This document shows, piece by piece, positions 7,470 through 14,521 of a stretch of 24,062 nt of DNA. The notes under the pieces were generated by a model. The model searched no databases. It was given only the letters and a program-made list of their open reading frames with translations, and was not told the DNA's origin. How positions within the stretch are numbered: position 1 is the stretch's first letter; the number at the start of each line of letters is the position of its first letter. Both the position numbers and the translations under genes were made by a program. The stretch is from DASUPK01 sp035265665 (GTDB taxonomy: Bacteria > Actinomycetota > Thermoleophilia > Solirubrobacterales > 70-9): the NCBI GenBank assembly GCA_035265665.1, contig DATFOK010000115.1, forward strand, positions 1-24,062, written 5' to 3'.

Positions 7470-7859
7470 CTACACCCGCCGCTCGAGCTCGATCGACTCG
7501 CGCAGGCTCTCGACCTTCTCGCGCAGCTCGTCGTCGCCGCCCTCGCGCTGTTCGATCCGCTCCATCACGTCGGCGAGCCCTGCGGCGATCGCGTCGATCT
7601 TGGTGTGCAGGGCATCGTCGTAGCGTCGCTCGGAGTTCTGCAGCAGCGCGATCAGCAGGAAGGCGAGGACCGAGGTGAGCGTGTTGATCACCAGCTGCCA
7701 GGTGTCGATGCTCGGGATCAGAAAGATCGTCGGGATCCAGATCACGACGATCACCACCGCCGCCGTGAAGAAGATGCCCTGGCTCACGAACTGCGAGACG
7801 GCCTCGGCGAAGCGGTCGAAGCGGTCGACGGGCTGCTCCGGCTTGGTGTGTCGCGCCAT
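7470..7859 (-). CDS. Low-affinity iron permease (Fet4-like) family protein, 129 aa
   Basis: Two membrane helices (about 29-48 and 54-73) carry the family signature: IDTWQLVINTLTSVLAFLLIALLQNSERR, followed by DDALHTKIDAI and an amphipathic coiled coil rich in Glu/Arg to the end. The bacterial members are named after yeast Fet4, but iron transport by these short proteins is not established. I chose ATG at 7859; a TTG ten codons upstream at 7889 would overlap the divergent flavoprotein start. Only 29 bp separate the two divergent start codons. The RibD-C gene follows 78 bp downstream on the same strand and may be cotranscribed. Confidence 0.8.
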   Translation of the reverse strand: MARHTKPEQPVDRFDRFAEAVSQFVSQGIFFTAAVVIVVIWIPTIFLIPSIDTWQLVINTLTSVLAFLLIALLQNSERRYDDALHTKIDAIAAGLADVMERIEQREGGDDELREKVESLRESIELERRV

Positions 7860-7863
7860 CTCG

Positions 7864-7882
7864 GTTATCCATACCCGATAAT
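7864..7882. promoter_or_regulatory. Compact divergent promoter with back-to-back GATAA boxes
   Basis: GATAAT (7877-7882) ends 6 nt before the ATG at 7889, a near-consensus -10 for a leaderless transcript. In inverted orientation GATAAC (minus strand, 7869-7864) ends 4 nt before the ATG at 7859. TTATC-N7-GATAA is thus an inverted repeat. The whole divergent intergenic gap is 29 bp, leaving no room for ordinary leaders. Confidence 0.5.
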
Positions 7883-7888
7883 CCCCCA

Positions 7889-8347
7889 ATGAACGAGGAG
7901 TGGGACTGGGCCGGCGAGGCCCGCCAGATCATCGACGCCAACCTCTACATGGTCGTCGCGACCGCCGACCAGAGCGGGCAGCCCTGGCCCTCGCCGGTCT
8001 ACTTCGCGCACCGGGATTACCGGGACTTCTTTTGGATCTCCCAGCCCGATGCGAGGCACTCGGTCAACCTGCGCGACCGGCGCGAGGTCGGGATCGTGAT
8101 CTTCGACCCCACGGTGCCGGCCGGCAAGGGTCGGGGCGTCTACATCCTCGGTGTCGCGCGCGAGCTTCCCGCCCACGAGACAGCCGAGGGGGTCGAGATC
8201 TTCTCCAAGCGCTCGGTGAGCCACGGCGAAACCGAGTTCACCGTCGAGGACGTGAGCCCGCCGGCCCGCCACCGCCTCTACCAGGCGACCGCCGAGGCGA
8301 TCTACGGGCTCGACGAGCACGATCACCGCGTCGAGGTGAGCCTCTGA
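7889..8347 (+). CDS. Pyridoxamine 5'-phosphate oxidase-like flavoprotein, 152 aa
   Basis: A split-barrel flavin-binding fold is indicated by the order of segments: ARQIIDANLYMVVATADQSGQPWPSPVYF, then DYRDFFWISQPDARHSVNLR, REVGIVIFD, and GVYILGVARELP. Relatives bind FMN or F420 and reduce small molecules; the substrate here cannot be assigned. The ATG at 7889 follows a near-perfect -10 (GATAAT) by 6 nt, so translation is probably leaderless. The MDR oxidoreductase starts 8 nt after the stop codon, giving a two-gene redox operon. Confidence 0.88.
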   Translation: MNEEWDWAGEARQIIDANLYMVVATADQSGQPWPSPVYFAHRDYRDFFWISQPDARHSVNLRDRREVGIVIFDPTVPAGKGRGVYILGVARELPAHETAEGVEIFSKRSVSHGETEFTVEDVSPPARHRLYQATAEAIYGLDEHDHRVEVSL

Positions 8348-8355
8348 GGGCCGTT

Positions 8356-9285
8356 GTGATCCGGGAGTTCGGCGGCCCGGAGGTTCTCGAGCTGCATGAG
8401 GTCGACCGCCCCGAGCCGATCCCCACCGAGATCCTCGTCCGAGTGGCGGCTGCGGGGATCAACCCGGTCGACTGGAAGACCCGCGCGTCCGGCGGTCGCC
8501 CCGAGGCGATCGGCGACCCGCCCATGATTCTCGGATGGGACGTCGCGGGAACGGTCGAGGAGGTCGGGGGCGGGGTGACCCGCTTCGAGCCCGGCGACCG
8601 CGTCTTCGGGATGCCCTGGTTTCCGCGACTTGCCAAGGCCTACGCGGAGTTCGTCACCGGGCCCTCCCGCCAGTTCGCTAGCGCCCCCGAGGCGCTTCCC
8701 GACGCATACGCAGGCGGCCTGCCGCTCGCCGGGCTTACCGCCTGGCAGACGCTGGTGGACACCGCCGGAGTTGGGCACGGCGACCGCGTGCTCATCCATG
8801 CCGCTGCGGGGGGCGTCGGCCACCTGGCGGTGCAGATCGCCAAGGCCCGAGGTGCCCACGTGATCGGTACCGCCCGCGCCGACGGCCACGACTTCCTTCG
8901 AGAGCTCCACATCGACGAGGCCATCGACTACACCGAGCAGCCCTTCGAGGAGGGCGTCTCCGACGTCGACGTGGTCCTCGACCTGGTCGGCACCGAGGAA
9001 TATGGACTTCGCTCCCTCGAGACCCTGCGTGCGGGCGGTCTTCTGATCGCAGTCCCTGGCGGAATCAAGGGACGGGTCGGGGCCGCAGCCGAGGAGCAGT
9101 CGAAGCGCGCCACCGGCTTCCTCGTCGAGCCGGACCACGCCGGTCTCGAGTCGCTGGCAGTCCTCGTCGAGGAGGGCAGGCTCCGGGTAATGGTCGACGA
9201 GACCTTCCCCCTCGCCCAGGCCGCGGAGGCACATCAGCGCCTCGAGGACGGAAGGGCGAGGGGCAAGATCGTGTTGATTCCCTGA
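8356..9285 (+). CDS. Zinc-independent MDR-family NADP-dependent oxidoreductase (quinone oxidoreductase-like)
   Basis: The 309-aa protein has the N-terminal GroES-like domain (AAAGINPVDWKTR at about 31-43; GWDVAGTVEEVGGGVTRFEPGDRVFG) and a Rossmann domain with AAAGGVGHLAVQIAKARGAHVIG (149 onwards). The cysteine and histidine ligands for zinc are absent, as in quinone oxidoreductases. The C-terminal LAQAAEAHQRLEDGRARGKIVL is typical. I start it at GTG 8356 because GAGGG lies 5 nt upstream. A CTG at 8344 would give the conserved start MRAVVIREFGG, so an unusual CTG start is possible. Translationally coupled to the flavoprotein upstream. Convergent with the next gene, 7 bp apart. Confidence 0.92.
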   Translation: MIREFGGPEVLELHEVDRPEPIPTEILVRVAAAGINPVDWKTRASGGRPEAIGDPPMILGWDVAGTVEEVGGGVTRFEPGDRVFGMPWFPRLAKAYAEFVTGPSRQFASAPEALPDAYAGGLPLAGLTAWQTLVDTAGVGHGDRVLIHAAAGGVGHLAVQIAKARGAHVIGTARADGHDFLRELHIDEAIDYTEQPFEEGVSDVDVVLDLVGTEEYGLRSLETLRAGGLLIAVPGGIKGRVGAAAEEQSKRATGFLVEPDHAGLESLAVLVEEGRLRVMVDETFPLAQAAEAHQRLEDGRARGKIVLIP

Positions 9286-9292
9286 GGCGTGG

Positions 9293-9874
9293 CTAGGACC
9301 GCTCGTAGGTGAGCAGCCGGATCCCGTCCGGACCGAGCGGTCGGTCCTCGGTCAGCTTCAGCTTGCGGCGCGGCAGGCCGCCGTCGAAGAGGCGCCTGCC
9401 CTCGCCGAGGACCTCGGGGAAGACCATCAGCCGCCACTCGTCAATCAGGTCGTTCTCGACCAACGTCTGGACCAGCTTGGCCGAGCCGGCGATCAGGATG
9501 TCGCCCTCGTACTGATCCTTGAGCTTGGCGATCTCATCGGGAACGTTGTCCGAGATCACAGTCGTGTTCTCCCACTCGGGGTCCTTGAGCGTCGTCGAGA
9601 CCACGTACTTGGGCATTTCATTGATCTTGATGGCGAACTCGCCCAGTTCCGGATCGTCCTTCCTCCCGGGCCAGACCTCGGCGAAGCCCTCGTAGGTGAT
9701 CCGGCCGAACAGCTGAACGTCGGCGTCCATCAGCTCGTCGAACTTGAACTTGTCGCCCTCCTCACCGCGGTTGTATTCGAAGCTCCAGCCGCCGCGCTCC
9801 ATCTCTTTGGATCCGCCTGGATCCTGGATCACGCCATCCAGCGTGATGAATTCGGTGACTACTACCTTGCCCAT
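9293..9874 (-). CDS. Dihydrofolate reductase-like / RibD C-terminal domain protein (copy 2)
   Basis: A 193-aa paralogue of the protein at 6819-7391, sharing the MGKVVVTEF start, DPGG, PKYVVST, DPEW-NTTVI, AGSAKLVQTLVENDLIDEWRLMVFPEVLGEGRRLF and GLPRRKLKLTE segments. The role is an NADPH-binding reductase fold without a proven substrate. The ATG at 9874 has AGGAGG 5 nt upstream. It is the third gene of an ArsR - SRPBCC - RibD-C operon, 24 nt after the SRPBCC stop. This trio recurs in actinobacteria and suggests the reductase is induced when the ArsR repressor lets go. The two copies differ in context: this one has its own regulator, copy 1 does not. Confidence 0.9.
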   Translation of the reverse strand: MGKVVVTEFITLDGVIQDPGGSKEMERGGWSFEYNRGEEGDKFKFDELMDADVQLFGRITYEGFAEVWPGRKDDPELGEFAIKINEMPKYVVSTTLKDPEWENTTVISDNVPDEIAKLKDQYEGDILIAGSAKLVQTLVENDLIDEWRLMVFPEVLGEGRRLFDGGLPRRKLKLTEDRPLGPDGIRLLTYERS

Positions 9875-9898
9875 GGTTCCTCCTGTTCGCTTGAAATC

Positions 9899-10348
9899 TC
9901 AGGACGCCAGCCGCTCGGCGATCCGCTCGAAGAAGCTCGACCAGCCCCTGGTTGCGGCCTTGACCTGCTCGGGGGGCAACGGCCCGGTCTGGGTGAAGAG
10001 CATCTCGGTCCGCCCGTCGCCGACCTCGCTGAGGACCACGGTGCAGCGCGCGTAGAGATCCTCGTCGGGCTGGTCGGAGACGGTGAAGACGAGCCGCTCG
10101 GGCTCGTCGACCTCCAGGTACTCGCCGTCCCAGTGGATCTCGCCGCGCTGCGCGTACATCACGAGGCTCCACTTGCCGCCGGGGCGCACATCCATCGAGA
10201 CGGTGTCGAGTGGGACCTGCCCGGCGGGTCCGCCGTACCAGTCGGCGAATCGCTCGGGCTCTGTCCACTCGCGCCAGACCTCATCGCGCGGCGCCTCGAA
10301 GGTCCAGGTGATCTCGATGGCCTCGCCGTCGCCGACCGCTTCAGCCAC
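9899..10348 (-). CDS. SRPBCC (AHSA1-like) domain protein, 149 aa
   Basis: A START/Bet v1-type hydrophobic-cavity protein. The AHSA1 signature is visible: IEITWTFEAPRDEVWREWTEPERFADWYGG, then MDVRPGGKWSLVMY, GEYLEVDEPERLVFTV, and the final helix VKAATRGWSSFFERIAERL. The GTG start at 10348 overlaps the end of the ArsR gene by 8 nt and has GGAAGG a few bases upstream. Such proteins paired with ArsR regulators are thought to bind small hydrophobic ligands, but the ligand is not known. Confidence 0.9.
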   Translation of the reverse strand: MAEAVGDGEAIEITWTFEAPRDEVWREWTEPERFADWYGGPAGQVPLDTVSMDVRPGGKWSLVMYAQRGEIHWDGEYLEVDEPERLVFTVSDQPDEDLYARCTVVLSEVGDGRTEMLFTQTGPLPPEQVKAATRGWSSFFERIAERLAS

Positions 10349-10679
10349 GGCCTGCCTTCCGCGGTGCGCTTCGCAGGCGCCTCTCCATCCGCGCGAAGCC
10401 GCTCTCCCAGAAGCTCCGGTAGCCGTCGATCCACTCGGCGGCGAGCTTCAGCGGCGCGCCCTCGAGGTGGGAGGGGCGGAGCTGCGCCGCCCGGCCGCGG
10501 GTGATCAGGCCGGCGCCCTCCAGCACCTTGAGGTGCTTGGAGACAGCCTGGATCGAGATCGGCAGTGGCTCGGCGAGCTCGCTCACGGTCGCGTCGCCCG
10601 AGGCTAGCCGGGAGAGGATCTCCCTGCGCGTCGGGTCGGCCAGGGCAGCGAAGGTGCGGTCGAGCTGGGCTGCAGTCAT
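10341..10679 (-). CDS. ArsR-family winged-helix repressor, 112 aa
   Basis: The winged helix-turn-helix is clear: FAALADPTRREILSRLASGDATVSELAEPL (10-39), recognition helix SIQAVSKHLKVLEGAGLITRG (42-62), then the wing. No CxC or Cys-pair metal site is present, so it is of the non-metal class that usually sits upstream of an AHSA1-domain gene. The C-terminal extension WIDGYRSFWESGFARMERRL is typical of that class. The ATG at 10679 lies 9 nt from a palindromic operator that overlaps the probable -10, which implies autorepression. First gene of a three-gene operon. Confidence 0.93.
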   Translation of the reverse strand: MTAAQLDRTFAALADPTRREILSRLASGDATVSELAEPLPISIQAVSKHLKVLEGAGLITRGRAAQLRPSHLEGAPLKLAAEWIDGYRSFWESGFARMERRLRSAPRKAGRG

Positions 10680-10688
10680 GGCGGCGAA

Positions 10689-10706
10689 TTAAACCAGATG
10701 GTTGAA
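10689..10706. promoter_or_regulatory. ArsR-type operator overlapping the -10 of its own operon
   Basis: TTAAACC-AGAT-GGTTGAA has 7-bp arms with one mismatch. The AACC-N4-GGTT core resembles the operator I associate with ArsR regulators paired with AHSA1-domain genes. The minus-strand hexamer TTTAAT (10693-10688), five of six to the -10 consensus, lies inside it and ends 8 nt before the ATG. Binding would block transcription, and the mRNA would be nearly leaderless. Confidence 0.7.
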
Positions 10707-10850
10707 TAGGCCACGCTTATCAAGCTCCGGGCGATGAGTATTTGGGCCCGGGATCGTCTCTGACTAGTGTCGCCCCCAAACACCGAATGAGCCCGACTGT
10801 CACTTGCGCCGACTCCGTTCGTCGTAAGGGTGAGAGAAAGGAGTCGCCAG

Positions 10851-12236
10851 ATGGCATCAACCCCCGAACAAGCCCAAGACATACCCACCGATGATCTTCG
10901 CTCGCAGCTCGATGGCGAGCTGATCACCCCCGACCATTCGGATTACGACGAGGCACGCAAGGTCTTCTTTAAGGGCTGGGACCGCCGGCCGCTCGCGGTC
11001 GCCCGCGTCGCCAGCGCCGCGGACGTCGCGAGGGTAGTGACGGCCGCACGCGATACCGGCCTCGAGCTGGCCGCCCGCAGCGGCGGCCACAGCCGCCCCG
11101 GCTACGGAACGGTCGACGGCGGCCTCGTCATCGATCTCTCCGGGATGAACTCGGTCGAGATCGATGACGACGGCGAGACCGCCTGGGTCGAAACAGGCGC
11201 AACCGCGGGCCAGTACACGAACGCCACCGCTCAGCGCGGGCGGGTCACCGGCCTCGGCGACACCGGCTCCGTCGGGGTCGGCGGGATCACCCTCGCCGGC
11301 GGCATCGGCTTCCTCGCCCGCAAGCACGGGCTGACGATCGACAACCTGCTGGCGGCCGAGGTGGTCACCGCCGACGGCGAGATCGTCCAGGCGAGCGAGA
11401 AGTCCGAGCCCGACCTCTTCTGGGCGATCCGTGGCGGCGAGTCGAACTTCGGCGTTGCCACCCGCCTCCAGCTTCGCCTCGCGGAGATCTCGGAGATTGT
11501 GGGCGGGATGCTGATCCTGCCGGCCAGCCCGGAGACGATCACCGGCTTTCTCGAGGCGGCCGAAGCCGCCCCCGAGGAGCTCTCGACGATCGCGAACGTG
11601 ATGATCGCGCCGCCGATGCCGATGATCGCCGAGGAGGCGCACGGCAAGCCCGTCGTCATGGGGCTGTTCGCCTACGTAGGGCCGGTCGGACAGGGGGAGG
11701 CGGTGCTCGCGCCGTTCCGCGCGCTCGCCGACCCATACGCCGACCTGCTGCGGCCGATGCGCTATCCCGAGCTCTTCGAGGGCCCGGAGCCCGAGCCGCA
11801 CTTCGCGGCGGGGACCAACTTCTTCGCCGATTCGCTCGAGCCAGCCGCCGCCGGGGCGATCCTCGAGCAGCTGCCGCAGTCGACGGCGATGATGAACGCG
11901 GTCCAGCTGCGGGTGCTCGGCGGAGCGCTGGCGCGGGTGCCCAACGACGCGACCGCCTTCGCCCACCGCGACCGCGGGCTGATGGTCAACATCCAGGCGA
12001 TATACGCGGACGAGGGGGAGAGGGAGACCCACCAGGCCTGGGTGGACGGGCTGGCGGACTCCATCGGCAAGAACGGGACGGGCGGCTACGTCGGTTTCCT
12101 CGGCGAGGAGGACGAGGAGTCGCTGCGGGCGGCCTACCCGGGCGGGACCTGGGAGCGGCTGCGCGGCCTGAAGCGCCGCTACGACCCGGACAACCTCTTC
12201 CACCTCAACCACAACATCCCGCCGGCCGACGGCTGA
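10851..12236 (+). CDS. FAD-linked oxidase with berberine-bridge-enzyme domain (copy 1)
   Basis: The 461-aa protein has the PCMH-type FAD domain followed by a BBE C-terminal motif (RYDPDNLFHLNHNIPP). The FAD-attaching histidine is His80 in RSGGHSRPGYG. The second covalent site, a cysteine in a CPTVG-type loop, is not present: the loop here reads GLGDTGSVGVGG. Single covalent attachment is therefore likely. It probably oxidises an alcohol, sugar or secondary metabolite with oxygen. The ATG at 10851 has AAAGGAG 7 nt upstream. The protein has no signal peptide. Its paralogue is at 13175-14521. The 171-bp region upstream is shared with the divergent ArsR operon. Confidence 0.92.
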   Translation: MASTPEQAQDIPTDDLRSQLDGELITPDHSDYDEARKVFFKGWDRRPLAVARVASAADVARVVTAARDTGLELAARSGGHSRPGYGTVDGGLVIDLSGMNSVEIDDDGETAWVETGATAGQYTNATAQRGRVTGLGDTGSVGVGGITLAGGIGFLARKHGLTIDNLLAAEVVTADGEIVQASEKSEPDLFWAIRGGESNFGVATRLQLRLAEISEIVGGMLILPASPETITGFLEAAEAAPEELSTIANVMIAPPMPMIAEEAHGKPVVMGLFAYVGPVGQGEAVLAPFRALADPYADLLRPMRYPELFEGPEPEPHFAAGTNFFADSLEPAAAGAILEQLPQSTAMMNAVQLRVLGGALARVPNDATAFAHRDRGLMVNIQAIYADEGERETHQAWVDGLADSIGKNGTGGYVGFLGEEDEESLRAAYPGGTWERLRGLKRRYDPDNLFHLNHNIPPADG

Positions 12237-12251
12237 GCGGGCGGCGTGGAA

Positions 12252-12698
12252 TCAGAGCCAGGTGATGCCGGCTCGCCCGGAGGCCTTCGCGTAGGCCTCC
12301 GGGCCGAGGGTGCCGTCGCGCTCGGCCTCGGCGAGGTCGCGGAAGAACTGCTCGAAGCTGCCCGGGGTGAGCACGATCAGCTCGCGCCCCACGCCCGGCT
12401 CGACGCGGCGCTGGGCGTGGGGGACCCCGCGCGGAGCGAAGATCGCCTCGCCCGGCCCGAGCCGGTGCTCCCGCTCGCCGAGCGTGATGATGTGCTCGCC
12501 CTCGACGATGTAGAAGAGCTCGTCCTCGCGGCTGTGGACGTGGAGCGGGGTGTCGACCATCGGCGGCGCCTCCTCGAGCACCGTCATCGCGCCACGGGAG
12601 CCCTCGGCGCTCACCCGCACCACGATCGTGATCCCGCCAAAGGTGAGCCGCTCCTCGCGCAGCCCCTGGCTCGCTCGCTCTCCCACGCCGGAGACCAT
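12252..12698 (-). CDS. Cupin-domain protein, 148 aa
   Basis: Both cupin motifs are present. Motif 1 is PLHVHSREDELFYIVEGE with metal ligands His53, His55 and Glu60; motif 2 is GPGEAIFAPRGVPHAQRR with His94. The metal site is thus complete, as in small dioxygenases, isomerases and sugar or metabolite-binding cupins. The C-terminal part (FFRDLAEAERDGTLGPEAYAKASGRAGITW) matches a common actinobacterial single-domain cupin group of unknown substrate. I start it at ATG 12698; the open frame continues to 12869, but that stretch is antisense to the SRPBCC gene. Convergent with FAD oxidase copy 1 (15 bp) and divergent from the SRPBCC gene, with 25 bp between start codons. Confidence 0.9.
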   Translation of the reverse strand: MVSGVGERASQGLREERLTFGGITIVVRVSAEGSRGAMTVLEEAPPMVDTPLHVHSREDELFYIVEGEHIITLGEREHRLGPGEAIFAPRGVPHAQRRVEPGVGRELIVLTPGSFEQFFRDLAEAERDGTLGPEAYAKASGRAGITWL

Positions 12699-12706
12699 AG
12701 TCTCCG
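12689..12706. promoter_or_regulatory. Perfect 7-bp inverted repeat over the cupin start codon
   Basis: CGGAGAC-CATA-GTCTCCG has perfect 7-bp arms around the CATA that contains the cupin start codon (read on the minus strand). It fills most of the gap between the divergent cupin and SRPBCC genes. It could be an operator acting on both genes, or a hairpin sequestering the cupin start. No regulator gene is adjacent. Confidence 0.5.
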
Positions 12707-12723
12707 TACGTGCAGGCGCCGAG

Positions 12724-13155
12724 ATGAAGTTCAAGACCGATGTGACGATCGAGAGGCCCATCGAGGAGGTCTTCGAGTACGTGTCGGATCCGTGCAACTT
12801 CCCGAGCTGGAACTCCGCGGTGCAGTCGGTGAGGGGGACAGCGCCGGGCAACCAGGCTGCGGCGGCCACCTATCTGATGGAGCGAGACCTGCCCGGTGGT
12901 CGTGCCGAGAACGACCTCGTGATCGACGTCTGGAAGCACCCGAGAGAGTTCACGCTCCGCACGACGTCCGGACCCACGCCTTTCACCTACCGCTACCTGT
13001 TCTCGGAAGAGGGATCAGGGACGCGGATCGATTTGGACGGCGAGGTCGAGTTGCCGGGAGTCGCCGGCGCGCTCGGTCCCATCGCGTCACTGGCCGTGAA
13101 GCGAGGGGTCAACTGGAACTTCGCCGAGCTGAAGCGGATCCTCGAGGCCGCATAA
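12724..13155 (+). CDS. SRPBCC (polyketide cyclase/dehydrase-type) protein, 143 aa
   Basis: The START-fold signature is MKFKTDVTIERPIEEVFEYVSDPCNFPSWNSAVQSV, followed by strands REFTLRTTSGPTPFTYRYLFSEEGSGTRIDLDGEVE and a C-terminal helix (LAVKRGVNWNFAELKRILEA). It belongs to the polyketide-cyclase-like branch and is not a close copy of the AHSA1-like protein at 9899. The ATG at 12724 matches the domain start; no Shine-Dalgarno is evident. The following FAD oxidase gene begins 19 nt after its stop, so the SRPBCC protein and the oxidase are probably made together, as a ligand-binding protein with an oxidising enzyme. Confidence 0.88.
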   Translation: MKFKTDVTIERPIEEVFEYVSDPCNFPSWNSAVQSVRGTAPGNQAAAATYLMERDLPGGRAENDLVIDVWKHPREFTLRTTSGPTPFTYRYLFSEEGSGTRIDLDGEVELPGVAGALGPIASLAVKRGVNWNFAELKRILEAA

Positions 13156-13165
13156 GTAGCGGAAT

Positions 13166-13190
13166 CCGGGTCCGATGAGCGCGGACCCGG
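13166..13190 (+). promoter_or_regulatory. GC hairpin with the FAD-oxidase start codon in its loop
   Basis: CCGGGTCC (13166-13173) and GGACCCGG (13183-13190) form a perfect 8-bp stem. The 9-nt loop GATGAGCGC contains the ATG (13175-13177) of FAD oxidase copy 2. No Shine-Dalgarno precedes it. The SRPBCC stop lies 10 bp before the stem. The layout suggests translational control or coupling, although a chance GC palindrome is possible. Confidence 0.5.
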
Positions 13191-14521
13191 CCGAGCTTCG
13201 CGATTCGCTGTCCGGAGACGTGCTCACGTCGCCCGACCGTGAGTACGAGCGGGCGCGGCTCTGCTTCAACCTGCTGATCGACCGGCGACCGGCCTTGATC
13301 GCCCGCTGCGCCGATGCGGACGATGTCGCCACGGCGCTCGCGTTCGGCCAGGAGAAAGGCCTCGAGATCGCGGTGCGGGGAGGAGGCCACAACCCGGCTG
13401 GCCACTGCGCTGTCGACGCCGGGCTGGTGATCGACCTCTCGCGCATGCGGAACGTCGAGGTCGATCCTGAGAACGGGATCGCCGTCTCCGAGGGAGGGAC
13501 CACCTGGCTCGACTTTGACGCCGCGACCCAGGCCCACGGCTTGGTCACGCCCGGAGGCGTCGTCGGTTCGACCGGCGTCACCGGCCTCACCCTCGGCGGC
13601 GGCATCGGGCACCTGACCGCCCAGCACGGGCTCACGTGCGACAACCTGCTCTCCGCCGAGCTGGTCACGCCGGGAGGCGAGCGGGTCCGAGCGAGTGCGG
13701 CGGAGAACCCGGAGCTGCTCTGGGGCCTGCGGGGGGGAGGGGGGAACTTCGGCGTAGTCACCCGGACCGAGTTTCGCCTCCACCGGCTGGAGCGCGTCGT
13801 CGGCGGGCGCCTCGACTACGAGGGCGACGCCGTCCGCGAGGCGCTGCGCGCTTTCCGGGACGTCGACAGGCACGCCGGCGACGAGATCAGCATCCAGTGT
13901 CAGATCTCGACCCAGGAGGACCTGACGCCGACCCTGGTCGTGGTCCCCAGCTACACCGGCCCCGACGAGGAGACCGAAGAGATCCGCGCGTTGCGCTCGG
14001 TGCCGGGCCTCGTCAACGACGGGGTGCGCGAGCAGAGCTTCCTCGACCAGCAGCGCATCTTCGACCCGGGCTACGGCGTCGACCGCAACTACTGGAAGGG
14101 CCACTTCGTCCGCGAGCTGCCCGACGAGCTGATCGACCTGCTCGTCGACCGCATGTCCGCGCTCGGCCGCCCGCCCGGCGCGATTCTCATTGAATCCCTG
14201 CGCGGCGCGCCCAAGGACTTCGACCCCGACGGCGCCGCCCTCGGCTACCGCGACGCGGCCTTCAACCTCAGCGTGATGGCGAGTTGGATCGACCCGGCAG
14301 CCGACGACGAGCACATCGCCTGGGTGCGCGAGACGGCCGCGGCGATCGAGCCCTGGTCAGTCAGGGGCGGCTACGCCAACTACATGCAGGCCGACGAGCC
14401 CCTCGAGCGCGTCCGCGGCGCCTTCGGCCCCGACAACTTCGCCCGCCTCCAGGCCCTCAAGTCCCAGTACGACCCGGAAAACCTCCTGCACCGGAACCAG
14501 AACATCCCGCCCGCGGGCTAG
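13175..14521 (+). CDS. FAD-linked oxidase with berberine-bridge-enzyme domain (copy 2)
   Basis: A 448-aa paralogue of the oxidase at 10851. The FAD-attaching His72 lies in RGGGHNPAGH. The glycine-rich segment is TGLTLGGGIGHLTAQHGLTCDN, and the BBE motif at the end is QYDPENLLHRNQNIPP. The loop where a second covalent cysteine would sit reads GGVVGSTGVTG, so single attachment is expected here too. It differs from copy 1 enough (by eye well under half identical in the substrate domain) to expect a different substrate. The start codon sits in a hairpin loop, 19 nt after the SRPBCC gene. The stop TAG overlaps the convergent hydrolase stop within a CTAG. Confidence 0.92.
   Translation: MSADPAELRDSLSGDVLTSPDREYERARLCFNLLIDRRPALIARCADADDVATALAFGQEKGLEIAVRGGGHNPAGHCAVDAGLVIDLSRMRNVEVDPENGIAVSEGGTTWLDFDAATQAHGLVTPGGVVGSTGVTGLTLGGGIGHLTAQHGLTCDNLLSAELVTPGGERVRASAAENPELLWGLRGGGGNFGVVTRTEFRLHRLERVVGGRLDYEGDAVREALRAFRDVDRHAGDEISIQCQISTQEDLTPTLVVVPSYTGPDEETEEIRALRSVPGLVNDGVREQSFLDQQRIFDPGYGVDRNYWKGHFVRELPDELIDLLVDRMSALGRPPGAILIESLRGAPKDFDPDGAALGYRDAAFNLSVMASWIDPAADDEHIAWVRETAAAIEPWSVRGGYANYMQADEPLERVRGAFGPDNFARLQALKSQYDPENLLHRNQNIPPAG

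Noticed and set aside
7900..8355. Upstream extension of the MDR oxidoreductase frame
   Set aside because: It only overlaps the PNPOx-like gene in another frame and gives low-complexity residues; GTG 8356 has a Shine-Dalgarno.
10857..12212. Long minus-strand open frame opposite FAD oxidase copy 1
   Set aside because: Composition is typical of an antisense shadow, and the plus strand has complete FAD and BBE motifs.
13109..14314. Long minus-strand open frame opposite FAD oxidase copy 2
   Set aside because: No recognisable domain; the plus strand carries conserved motifs throughout.
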